Positions 20,553 through 30,651 of a stretch of 64,000 bases of DNA are shown here, one piece after another; the first letter of the stretch is position 1; every line of letters begins with the position of its first letter. The position numbers were made by a program, and so were the translations under genes. Source of the DNA: Tuctoria greenei. Lineage: Eukaryota; Streptophyta; Magnoliopsida; Poales; Poaceae. The stretch lies in contig JAYESD010000004.1 in NCBI GenBank assembly GCA_036927565.1, positions 88,230,942 through 88,294,941 on the forward strand, written 5' to 3'. Below the pieces are notes generated by a model. It made no database searches. It saw only the letters and a list, made by a program, of their open reading frames with translations, and was not told the DNA's origin.

Positions 20553-22229
20553 GTGTTTGCCTGGCAACCGTCACAAATGCCTAGGATCCCTAGGGAAGTG
20601 ATCAAGCATAATCTGAAGATCTACCCTGACGCTCGGCCTGTACATCAAAAGCCTCGAAAGCATTCAGTAGAGCAACAAAACTTCATACGACAAGAAGCGA
20701 AGAAGTTGCTAGAAGCTGGATTCATCCGAGAAGTCTTCTACTCAAAATGGCTAGCAAACCCAGTCGTTGTACCCAAGGCCGGCGGGAAGCTTCAGATGTG
20801 TATCGACTACACTACACTGAATAAGGCATGTCCAAAAGATCCATTCCCACTACCTAGAATAGATCAGATAGTGGATTCCACCTTCGGGTTTCAATTACCG
20901 TGTTTCCTAGACACATATTATGGGTACCATCAAATCAGAGTGTCTAGGGAAGATGAAGATCATACCTCCTTCATCACAGTAGATGGATTGTATTGTTATA
21001 CTACCATGCCATTTGGTCCCAAGAATGTAGCTTCAACATTTGTACGAGCTATGTACAAAACTTTTGGAGAGCTCATCAGAGATGTAGTAGAAGTATATGT
21101 TGATGATATCGTCATCAAAATCAAATACAAGGAGTCACTTCTTGACACCGTGCAATCTGTCTTTGACAAGTTGCGAGTCACTCGGACGAAGCTGAACCCG
21201 GACAAGTGTATCTTTGGGGTTAGCTCCGGAAAACTTCTTGGTTTCCTGGTAAACCACTAAGGCACAGAGGAAAATCCGGCGAAGATTAAAGTCATTGAAT
21301 ATACGCAGCCGCCGGCCCGCATCAAGGACGTTCAGAAGCTGACTGGATGTCTAGCCGCTCTCAGCCGGTTCATCTCAAGACTGGCGGAACGGGCACTACC
21401 CTTCTTCAAGCTATTGAGGAAGTACGAACGATTCCAATGGTCTGAAGAAGCAGAAAAGGCGTTCCAGGAATTGAAGCAACTCCTCACCACCCTACCAACC
21501 TTGGTAGCTCCAAACCCTGGTGAGCCTCTATTGCTTTACATTTCGGCAACTGACGAAGTTGTCAGCATGGTCCTGGTTGCGGAGAGACCAAAACCGTCAC
21601 AAGATCAGGAATCCAGACCCCTCTGGGAGGGTCAGAAGGTTCCTGAAGGCGAGTCTGGGTCCCAGCCCCCATACTTGGGTCAACAAGGAGTTACTCTTGT
21701 TGAGCAAGAAGAGCCAGACCCCCCTGGGAGGGTCCGGGTCACTTCTGAAGAAGCTCCGGGTTCGTCCAACAAAGACCCAGAGGTCCCCGAAGAAGGTACG
21801 GACCCCTCTGGGAGGGTTCGGGTCGATGAGGAAGCTCCGGGCCCCTCCGGGAGGGTCCGAACAGTCCAACGCCCAGTGTACTTCATTAGCGAAGTACTCC
21901 ACGATGCCAAAACTCGGTACCTGGAAGTATATAAACTGCTATACGTAATTCTTATTGCTTCCAGGAAGCTCTGACACTACTTCCAAGCTCACAAGATCTC
22001 AGTGGTGACTTCATATCCACTGTGAGCGATTTTGCATAATCCCAACTCCACTGGAAACATTGCGAAGTGGGCAATGGAATTGGCCAAGTTTGACCTTGAA
22101 TTCGTCTCAAGACAAGCGATCAAGAGTCAAGCATTGGCGAACTTTGTGGTAGAATGGACCCCCTCTCCATCAAACCCTGGAGGCCCTAGTGAGCAAAAGC
22201 TAGAACTCAAGGCTCCAGTCTTTACCGAG
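20553..22229 (+). pseudogene. Tat-1 reverse transcriptase and RNase H region
   Basis: The RT spans about 20580-21260: KLLEAGFIREVFYSKWLANPVVVPK, then CIDYTTLNKACPKDPFPLPRID, FLDTYYGYHQI, and the catalytic VYVDDIVIK at about 21093, so YVDD is intact. RNase H follows (about 21414-22170: WSEEAEKAFQELK, LLLYISATDEVVSMVLV ... RPVYFISEVLHDAKTRY). Between strands of the RNase H fold lies a Gly/Pro repeat insert (about 21600-21865). Premature stops at 21258, 21972 and 22023; the reading frame is otherwise the same as gag. Confidence 0.87.
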
Positions 22230-22560
22230 CCTCACTGGACTCTCTACTTTGACGGCTCCATGCAGAAGCAGGGGGCCGGAGCTGGAGTCCTTCTCCTCGC
22301 TCCGAACGGGGAGAAAGTTAAATACATGGTGCACCTTGATTTCAAGGCGACCAACAACATGGCGGAGTACGAAGCACTCATTTACGGACTAAAGGTGGCA
22401 CTATCATATGGTGTGAAGCAGCTGTTGGTCAAGGGAGATTTCCAGCTCTTCATTAAACAGGTGAAGGGAGAATGCTCCTGCAACAACCCCAAACAAGCTG
22501 CTTATCTCCTAGAAGTCCATAGGCTTTAGAAGGACTTCGAAGTTCTGGACCTTCACCATG
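22230..22560 (+). pseudogene. Tat-1 second (archaeal-type) RNase H domain
   Basis: WTLYFDGSMQKQGAGAGVLL, then NNMAEYEALIYGLKVALSYG and LLVKGDFQLFIKQVKGE give the DG..., E and D acidic positions expected of RNase HI folds. A second RNase H after the first is a described trait of the Tat lineage. In the LVKGD-x-Q segment Tat-2 has GDSQLI, the usual form; Tat-1 has GDFQLF. A stop lies at 22527 (CAG in Tat-2). Confidence 0.83.
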
Positions 22561-24062
22561 TCCAGCGTCTCCATAACGCTGAAAGTTTTGAACTCTCAAC
22601 GAAAGCGTCAACCAGAGCTCCGGATCCCGATGGAACCTTCGTCCGGAGGTTGTCTAAACCTACAGCTCAGCCTGCCAAGCTGAGTGAAGGGGGCGAGACC
22701 AGCACCTCAAAGCTGGCAGTCCCGATGGCCCTGTTACCATGGCAGCCATCAAGGGTCGTAGGTGCTGCCGGAAGCTCCAAGCAACCCAGGACGCAAGACT
22801 CAAATGCTCAAGCTAGCTCCGATGCATGGATCTCAGAGATTCAAAGCTACTTGAAAGACAACTTCCTTCCTGAAGATAATGTATCCGCTTAACGGATAGT
22901 CAGACTGGCTAAAAGATACACGCTGGTAGAAGGGGATCTCTACTGGCGCGGTGCTAATGGTGTCCTAATGCGGTGCATTACAAAGCAAGAAGGTTGCGAC
23001 CTCCTCGCAGAAATCCATGGAGGCGAGTGTGAGAACCACGCGTCTTCCAGTACGCTGGTCGGTATAGCCTTCCGGCATGGCTTTTACCGGCCTAAAGTGC
23101 TCCAGGATGCAACTGAGCTGGTGAAGAAATGTGAAGCGTGTCAGTTTCATGCAAAAAAAATTCACACACTGGCCCAACCTCTACAAATGATACCTCCTAC
23201 ATGGCCTTTCGCTGTGTGGGGGGTGGATATCTTGGGACCTTTCCCTAGAGCCGTTAGAGGTTACATGTTCCTGTACATTGCCATTGACAAATTCACCAAA
23301 TGGCCGAAAGCTACTCCAGTTGTGACAATAAACAAGCAATCAGCCATCAACTTCTTACAGTCCATCGTATGCAGATTTGGAGTCCCAAACAAAATCATAA
23401 CAGATAATGGGACCCAATTCACAAGCTCCGCATTCCAAGGATATTGCGAAGACCTTGGCATGCACGTCAGCTACGCTTCTGTAGCTCACTCGGCAAGCAA
23501 TGGCCAAGCCGAGAGAGCAAATGCAAAAATCCTTAAAGGACTCAAGACGCGCGCATATGATCGCCTGAAAAAACATGGAGCCAACTGGATCGAAGAGCTT
23601 CTGCCCACTCTATGGGCCAATAGGACAACTACAAACTGGTCAACTGGAGAGACACCCTTCTTCCTGGTGTACGGAGCTGAAGCAGTCTTTCCTCCGAAAA
23701 TCACCCTGGGATCGCTCCGGGTCTGGAATTTAGATTATGCCATGCAGTACCAGCCCCGGCGTGAAGACTATGACCTCCTTGAAGAGGGAAGGTCCCGAGC
23801 AGTTGTTCGGAATGCCCGATACCGCAATTCTCTTCGACGCTATCACCAAGGGCATGTTCATAGCTGACAGCTCGAGGAAGGCAATCTAGTGCTACGGAGA
23901 ATACAATCTAGAGAAGGGTTAAACAAACTCTCCCCTAGCTAGGAAGGACCCTTCCGAGTGATCAAATTATCTCATTCCGGATGCGTTCGCTTGGCAACCG
24001 AGGATGGGACACATCTCCCTAATCCTTGGAACATTGAGCACCTCCGTAAGTTCTACGCTTAA
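22561..24062 (+). pseudogene. Tat-1 integrase
   Basis: The linker includes WISEIQSYLKDNFLPED. The zinc-binding HHCC region is EIHGGECENHAS...ATELVKKCEACQFH. The catalytic core shows D in WGVDILGPFP, D in ITDNGTQFTSS and E in GQAERANAKIL (about 23220-23520), so D,D35E is present. The C-terminal part is PTLWANRTT...FFLVYGAEAVFPPK. It ends at TAA 24060-24062 after HLRKFYA. Premature stops at 22890, 23865 and 23940. No chromodomain, as expected for Tat. Confidence 0.88.
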
Positions 24063-24850
24063 TATCATGGAGGTGAGTCTGTAGTTACACGTGATGTATG
24101 TTATAGATTCATTGTACAGATTCGGGTAGCTCCTCCGGGAGAACTGTCAGACCTTCTCCGGAATGTCCGCAAAGTTCAGGCAACACTTTTCACTGTCTCG
24201 GAACTAAAAGTGTAGCTAGCTACCTTGGGTCAAACAAGAAACAAAACACACTTAGCCTGGTTCCATACCCTAAGGGTGTACTTGTTTCCTTTGTACCCTG
24301 GACCTATAATGAAAGAAATCTTTGTGTGAAAACAAACTCCACGTGCATTTACTTTGTACAAGCTCAATTTTTTTTATTTTTCTCTTTCTTTTCTACAAAA
24401 AGGTTGTGCGATTCTCAAGAATTTTTTAGATCGACTAATTCATGTACAACTCGAGTCACATTGTTAATTCCTTCGGGTTTTCATGTTGTTGAATGGCTCA
24501 GTCTCTTGAATGCCACCAGCCAATCTAGGTCCAAAGTGTGCTATCGACTTAGTCTGGTCCTGCATCCTAAGTACGCCACTCTACCTACACCCCGGCAGGC
24601 CGAAATAAGGCGGGTCCTGAAAACAACTCAGTGCACTTGATTGAATGAAGAACTGCGCTCGACCTAAAAATTTCTTACGAGAATAGTAAGTCGCAACTAA
24701 GTTATAGATAGGAATCGGATTTTACTTTTTTTCTTGACTTCAGTGTGCAGGAAAAATAAAGATCACATGATGATGGTGAAATAATCCAGAGCTACCAAAG
24801 ATGCGACATCCCCTAGGTGGCTTATAGTCAATGTTTCAAACACTGATAGC
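24063..24850 (+). other. Tat-1 non-coding region after pol
   Basis: No gene. The sequence is conserved in Tat-2 (52784-53515), including TGGGTCAAACAAGAAAC, ACACACTTAGCCTGGTTCC and a T-rich stretch, so it is probably functional untranslated sequence of the family, perhaps holding gag-pol 3' processing signals. Confidence 0.6.
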
Positions 24851-24855
24851 AAGCA

Positions 24856-25130
24856 TCGCTGGAGCTACTCAGCTTGGTAAAGCCAGGGGGCCAGCCGTTA
24901 ACGTGAACAAAAGATGGTGGGAAGACTCCACAATGGGGTCTGTTGTTGACACACCGCGTGTTGACAAAGGTCACTACCGGAGCTACCAAGCTCCGACACC
25001 CCAGAGGACTAACTGTCGATGCTCTACGCGTTGATGGAGACTGCTGCTGGAGCTACTAAGCTCCGACTATGGTCAATGCCGGGGCCCTTAAGCTCCGACA
25101 ACTTCAGGGGGCCTTCACTATCGAAGACTT
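24856..25130. repeat. Short-hairpin cluster between gag-pol and antisense gene of Tat-1
   Basis: Several copies of GGAGCTACNNAGCTCC-like palindromes: 24858-24875, 24978-24995 (perfect 7-bp stem CGGAGCT/AGCTCCG, 4-nt loop), 25049-25065 and a weaker one near 25080. Tat-2 has an equivalent cluster at 53535-53840. They lie between the ends of two converging genes. Confidence 0.7.
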
Positions 25131-25361
25131 CGGACCTATTACAAGTTCGAAGCATGCAAGTCTTCAACAACTGTTACATCCTCTTGGTACATGTTCACAA
25201 TCAAATTGCGTACATCTACCAGAGGGCCATGTGGGACGTGTTGAAGACAAAAAATGAAATTCACAAAAACTTGGATTTCATTCATCTGGAGACAAGAGAT
25301 TACAAAATTGGAGAAAAAGAAGAGAGGATATAAGCGGGAGCTACAAAGAGATGGTCAACCT

Positions 25362-28300
25362 ATGGAAGAACGAGGCGACCTTCTGGGCAACCTCCGAAAC
25401 GCGGGCTTGGGCAGCTTCTTCCTCTCTGTCGATGGGGCCTTCGAGCACCAATTCCAGGGGGAATTGAGGGTATCGGCTTGTGTAGCACGTCAGAAGGAAT
25501 TCTGCGACGCTCTTTTCCAAAGATTGTCCCTCGGTTTCAGATGGTCCGCAATGACATCGCCCATCTTGGTGAGCTTGTTGCTTGCCAAACTCAGCGCCTG
25601 CAATGCCTGATCCAGCTCTGGCTCCAGATCATCCAGACGCACGGGACTAAAACCCATTGGTGTCAGTGCATCGTTGAATTTTCACAGGAAGTCCCAAACT
25701 TGTTAGGACTCCGCAACACTGCAACCTCGCATCTCCTCCAAGGATCTTCTGGCCACCGTAAGCTCCGAATTCTCCCATGCAAGACGCTCTACATATTTGG
25801 CGATCTGCTGAATCTTTTCAGCAACCTGCCTTTCAAGATTGCTGAGCTCTTCTTCCCGGAGGTGGATCTCGTTCCGGTGGTTAACCAGGTCCTTCTCCCG
25901 GCCCCGCACCCTCTTCTCCCTAGCAGCAACATCATTCTCCCTCCTGTGGTGGTCCTGTCCTTGCTGCCAGGCCCTCTTCTCCTCTTTCTCGCAGCGCTCG
26001 TCCAATTTCTTGGTGCGCTCGTCAAGACTCTTGTCACCCAGAGTTAGCCTCTGAGTAAGCTCTTCTTCCCTCTTCACGACGTCATCCCGCAGCTCCAGGA
26101 GTTTTTGCTCTTCATCCTCGAGCTTTCTCTCCCGCTCCTCAAGAGCCTCCCGGCACATGACGAGACTGTCATGGATGGCGTTGAGCCTCTCTTGGCGATC
26201 ATCTGCTATGCTATTAGCAGCTTTGGCCTGTTTGTAGATGGCCCGGGACTAGTTGTCAAGGGATCGCGTCATGCTTTCCCTCTAATCCAGCAGCTTACCC
26301 CAGTACTCCAGACGGATCATCTCCTGCCTCACCCACTCTTTGTCGTCAGCCAGCCTCGACTGAGCCAGCTTGGTCTCCAATTTGAGCCGGTTGCGCCACC
26401 TCCTAAGAGTTTGCCGCTCCTCCTCAAGAGCCTTGCTATTGTGGTAAAAAGCCAGCTCGACCCGGCGAAGACTGGAGCAAGCGTTTTCAATAGACAACGA
26501 TTGAGGGATCGGGTCCGGACTTGTCGGGGTCATCTCCGTTGGATCCAGCAGGTTCTCCGTGACAAAAATTGGGTCCCACTCTACAAGAGCAGTTCCCTGA
26601 GCTTCCACGGCACTAGGGCCGCCCTCCAGGATAGCCTCGGCCGCCGCCGAGGAAGGTCCTGCTACAGAAGTTTCAACCTCCGAAGTTGGCTCCGAAGGTC
26701 CCGCTGCCAGGTCATCAACAACTGGTCCCTCAACCGGGGGGCCAGCAACATCATCTCGACACCCTGGCTCAGGCGCGGGCACCTCCGGGACCACCACCTC
26801 CGGGGCAGGCGTTGAAGGTTCGATCGGAGCTGAAGCTACTTCCGGCTCTGACGCTGGCGCCTCCTCCACCGCCGGCCCAGGCGCTGACGCTTTGACCATC
26901 ATGGGCTCGGGTGCCGGCACCTCTGCAGCGATTGGCTCAGGTGCCAGATCTTCTCCGATGACCGGCTCTACCGCCGGAACTTCTGCAGCAACCGACTCTA
27001 TTGCCGGGACTTCTTTGATAACCGGCTCAAGCACCAGAGCTTCATCAACCACCGGCTCTACCGTCGGGCCCTCATTAACCACCGGCTCCACCGTCGGTGC
27101 TTCAACAACATCCGACTCTAGGGCTGGAATCACAGATATCTCCGGTTCTGAGGCCGGAGCGTCCACCATTTTAGCATCAAAACCCAGAGCTTCAACCTCC
27201 AAGGCAGGTGCCGCTAGTACATCTTCATTCCCATGGTCCGGCGCTACCATGGGAGCTTCAGGTGATCAGTCAACGTCCAATACCACGACAGCCGGCGCAG
27301 GAGCTGTCGTAGCATCAGCCACTCCTTGGGGCGGCGTTGGGATTGGAGCCGGAGCCTCTGCCTGCCCAGCTTCAGTTGTTGTGGCAGGAACAGGAGCTTC
27401 AGCCCCTTTCTTGGGTACCCTTTGGATGAAGGACAAAGACACTCAAAACGCAATTACGACACAAAACAACCAATTGAGGTAAAAACAAAATATACTTCGG
27501 AAGGCTTCCGCTCCAGCTAGCGCGGAACCTCTTCCCCGGACGCTCAAGACCGGACCCTGTCACCACTGGCGTGTCAGCTCCGGAAGGTTCCCCGAAGCTT
27601 GCCGCAGCCGTCGGCGTCACTTTGGTCAAGGCCCCCTTCGATCAGGAAGAACCTCCGGACCCAGAGCTTTCAGCTGGCCCTGGTACTGTAGCCACACGGC
27701 CAGAACTAGCACACCGGGGAGACGCTGATGCTGGAGTGGCTGCCGCTGTTGAAGACCTTCCCCTCCGGGGAGAAGGAGCTTCTGCGGAAGGAGCAGGTCT
27801 GACGGACCTCCTCTCAGAATGCTTTAGCTTCCTTTTACGGCTCGAAGGCTTGGCCGACTCTTTGCCCTTGCCCACGACTTCAAATCTCTGTTCCGGGACG
27901 GATGGGGGACCACCCTCGGAAGCTCCGGAGATCACCAGCCCAGTGGTCAAACGCCTCTCAACTACACCAAGGTCATCACGTACTGGCATCTTCCGCCGAA
28001 GCTCCCTGCTGAACTCCGCCTCCATGTTCAGAGGGAGGAAAGCCGCCGGCGGAGACAAGTAGTCACCCTCGATGTCGATCTTGTGCTGGAACTTCTTGAG
28101 GTGAATCTCCAAGGGTGCACCTTCCAGGTTGGACTTCAAACCGGTTTCGATCCGGTCATAGTCCATCACGCTATTGAGGGCCCAAGCGAGCTTCTCCCTA
28201 TTCTTCAGCGGAGCCCACCTGTTGGCCAGGAAGTTGCAAAATACCGCCTGGGTAGTCACCCCTCCTTCCACACATTGGCGGATCCTGGTCAGAGCTGGGT

Positions 28301-28877
28301 TGAAGGTGTCCGATAACACCAGAACTTCGCTCCAAGCTTCAGTGTCGATGTTGGGGAGACCTACGCGCAACTCCAGCTTCTAATGCTCCTCTGTCCTGAT
28401 GACAATCCAATCCTTCTTCCAGTCGTCCCACTTGCTAGAAGGGAACGACCGCAAGTACTTGTGCAGGCACTTCATGCGCTTCACAAAATAATAGAAGCCA
28501 AGGTACTCGTCACTCTTGCCGCTGGTGTGGATGGTGAAGAAGGTGCGGAAGAGCACAACGCAGGGAGGAATACCCACCCACATCTTGCAGAAGTGAACAA
28601 AGATCGACACCAAAAGAATGGAGTGGGGACCAAGGTGGTACAGCTGCAGACCATAGAAATCTAGCAGCATCAGGAGAAAAGAAGGAAAGGGTGGGATCAG
28701 TCCCACCATGGCGTACGCGGAGAAGTACACCATGTCGCCGGCATGCTCCTTTTCGAATGGAAGCTTGCCGACGCGGACTTGGTGGTTGAAGAAGTCACTA
28801 GACCACCCCATGAAGGCCCAGACCTTCTTCAAATTACCATCGGTCTTAAGTCGGCTCTCGCGGAGACCCAACTCCAT
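25362..28877 (-). pseudogene. Antisense extra gene of Tat-1 (putative gypsy-transposon domain, decapeptide repeat, coiled coil)
   Basis: Read leftward from ATG 28877 (MELGLRESRLKTDGN). The first exon (to 27497) has a globular domain with VRVGKLPFEKEHAGDMVYF, LLDFYGLQLYHLGPHSILL and WVGIPPCVVLFRTFF, typical of the rice putative gypsy-type transposon domain (Pfam Transposase_28, from memory), then a Ser/Arg-rich basic stretch. An intron 27496-27420 (GT...AG, 77 nt) joins it in frame to exon 2: acidic Pro/Glu/Val decapeptide repeats (27103-26834) and a long coiled coil (about 26158-25750). Stops at about 28380, 27640, 27270, 26282, 26249 and 25703, and a few beyond, show decay. Function is unknown. 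The C-terminus is placed by alignment with Tat-2. Confidence 0.77.
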
Positions 28878-29415
28878 CGCAGCACAAGCGGGGCTAGGGA
28901 TGAAAAGCAAGCGAAAGTTTGGAGGATTTGAGCGCAAGATCAAATGAAGGCATAAAGAACCCCCAAACAGTGCGCACTTTCCTTCTTAAGTAAGCCTCTA
29001 CAATGCCTCGATGGAAATCGTAGAGGACCCGACGATACAATTCAAAAACTTCACCCTGCCAATGACAAGGGGGCCCGGGGCCACCCCGACGATCAAGTCG
29101 GGGTCCTTACCCCAGGCGAACGGTTGTCATCATGAAAGGCAGGAAACTCGAAGGCGGCGGCCTGACAAGGCGCGCGGAACTGATACGATTTTCGTATTGG
29201 GAACTGGCAACCTTCAACTGCGTGAGATCCGCACGCTAAGATCTCTCCTGCCGCATCCTAGATATGCCACGCGGTGTTGGTTTAACTGCAAACTACTGCC
29301 AACGGCACATCCGAAGACCCTTGAAGACACAACACAAAAATCAAAGGATGGACCCACCTCTGGCAGAACGACTTCATCCAAAAGGTCTTTCCCAGAGGTG
29401 GGCCCAGGGTGCCAC
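28878..29415. other. Tat-1 region between antisense gene start and 3' LTR, with purine tract
   Basis: About 540 bp without a sense gene. It would hold the promoter or leader of the antisense gene. It ends in CAGAGGTGGGCCCAGGGTGCCAC immediately before the 3' LTR (broken here as CAGAGGTGGGCCCAGGG plus TGCCAC), the likely polypurine tract for plus-strand priming. Confidence 0.55.
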
Positions 29416-30210
29416 TGTCGGTACCCTGCGTACCGTATACCCCTTGGGACTACAAAAAGACTAAAGGGACTTCACCTGTCTAAGTTGAAGACCTGCAATG
29501 GCCCCACGTGTCATATGGGACTGGACCTGTCTCCCATCTATGGTTAGTCCCGGTGCTGCCACGTGTATACCGCAACCGGACCTATATCGCACACATGGGA
29601 TAGTTCTGGGCTAAACACTTGTGCGGCACCCCTGAACCTAACCGCGACAGAGGGAAGCTCCGGTATCGACACGTGTACATCTACACCGGACCTACCCGTC
29701 CCAGACGAATAGCTCCGATGTTGCCACGTGTCCAAACCGTCGGACCTTCATCCTTAGCAATTAGGCTGATGAACCCCCAACGGCTCGGACCTTCAAGGGG
29801 CAATCAAAGACTTCGAGACTTGATTAAGTGTCATTAATACCATATTAATGACACACGATCAGAAGGCCCTTAAGGGTAATTAATCTCATTTATTATGTAT
29901 TAAACATCAGTAACCGCCAGGGCTACATGTCGGGCCAGGCTAACGGTGTAACGACCGGTCCTTGTACTATAAAAGGACTGGTCAACGATACACAGGGGAG
30001 ACTCTTTGGATGCACTAGACTTTGTGACGCTCAATACAACAACCACACATCCTATGGAGTAGGGTATTACGCTCAGGTGGCCCAAACCACATAAATCCTT
30101 GTGTCTATTTGCCATCGTCTTTTGAATCTCTGTGCACCCAATACCGAACTACAAACTCCGCGAGTTACCAACGGTAGTATCGGGAGAATTGTCGGAAAAA
30201 CACTCCGACA
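29416..30210 (+). repeat. 3' LTR of Tat-1
   Basis: 795 bp, TGTCGGTACCC to CCGACA. G-box sites at 29505, 29560, 29616 (CACTTG), 29670 and 29725 repeat the 55-bp phasing. An intact TATAAAAG lies at 29968-29975. Relative to the 5' LTR about 45 bp are deleted near 29863. Confidence 0.93.
29968..29975 (+). promoter_or_regulatory. TATA box in Tat-1 3' LTR
   Basis: TATAAAAG about 240 bp after the last G-box. The same box is intact in Tat-2 (46502-46509) and mutated in the Tat-1 5' LTR. Confidence 0.65.
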
Positions 30211-30651
30211 ATCGGCCTCCATGGCAATTCAACGAGGGAAGGGTTAGTGAATACCCGCTCCTCTGTGGACTACTCAACGGGGATGTAAATTCCTCTGTGG
30301 AGTTGAACCTCAGGATAAAACCTTGTCTTGCATGTTCTTGTTTTATCCTTCATCATAATCTAGGTTTTGCTTGGTATTGTTAAGTTCACCTTGAAACTTT
30401 GTGTCATACTTGATCATTGCAATACATTGGGTCATTAGCTCAATACTCTTTACTTGTAATCTGATTTCCACTGCATAGTGTGCTAGAAGTAGAATTATGA
30501 ATTTACATTGATCTTCTAGTCCATGCACAGAAGTCCGCACCATAACGGACTAGTCCTGCCAACTTGTATTTGATCTATTTGTTAAGTGTTTTCAGTGTCC
30601 GATAAATGTGCAAAAATCTTATTCGCCCCCCTCTAGGCTACATTCACTCCC

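Larger units (their letters stand above)
17221..30210 (+). mobile_element. Tat-1, complete Tat-lineage Ty3/gypsy retrotransposon (RIRE2-like)
   Basis: Two LTRs (836 and 795 bp) starting TGTCGGTACCC and ending CCGACA are flanked by the 5-bp duplication ATCGG (17216-17220, 30211-30215). The order is LTR, primer site, gag-protease-RT-RNase H-aRNase H-integrase (plus strand), hairpin cluster, antisense gene (minus strand), purine tract, LTR. Dual RNase H and an antisense extra gene are known traits of the Tat lineage. LTRs differ at several percent of sites by eye, plus a roughly 45-bp deletion in the 3' LTR. Confidence 0.93.
16223..30646 (+). repeat. Solo LTR B' of copia family B, split by Tat-1
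   Basis: It starts TGAAAGTGCATCTAG and ends CTCTAGGCTACATTCA, with CTCCC duplicated at 16218-16222 and 30647-30651. Removing Tat-1 (17221-30215) leaves about 1429 bp. Its 3' end matches the LTR end of copia B at 32067-32311 in inverse orientation, so it is the same family. It lies in the gag region of B, and joining the flanks restores the gag reading. It holds three imperfect repeats of about 110 bp (16480-16860) built on GGACAAGTC and GACTAGTCC motifs, and a TATA-like TATAAGTA near 16893. No interior remains, so this is a product of LTR-LTR recombination. Confidence 0.87.

Noticed and set aside
21597..21902. Minus-strand frame opposite the RNase H repeat
   Set aside because: Shadow of the in-frame repeat of pol; no independent support.
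26892..27482. Ser/Thr/Gly-rich plus-strand frame (TGSTAGTSAATDS type) in Tat-1
   Set aside because: Mirror image of the minus-strand decapeptide repeat; the minus-strand reading is shared with Tat-2, spliced and flanked by real domains.
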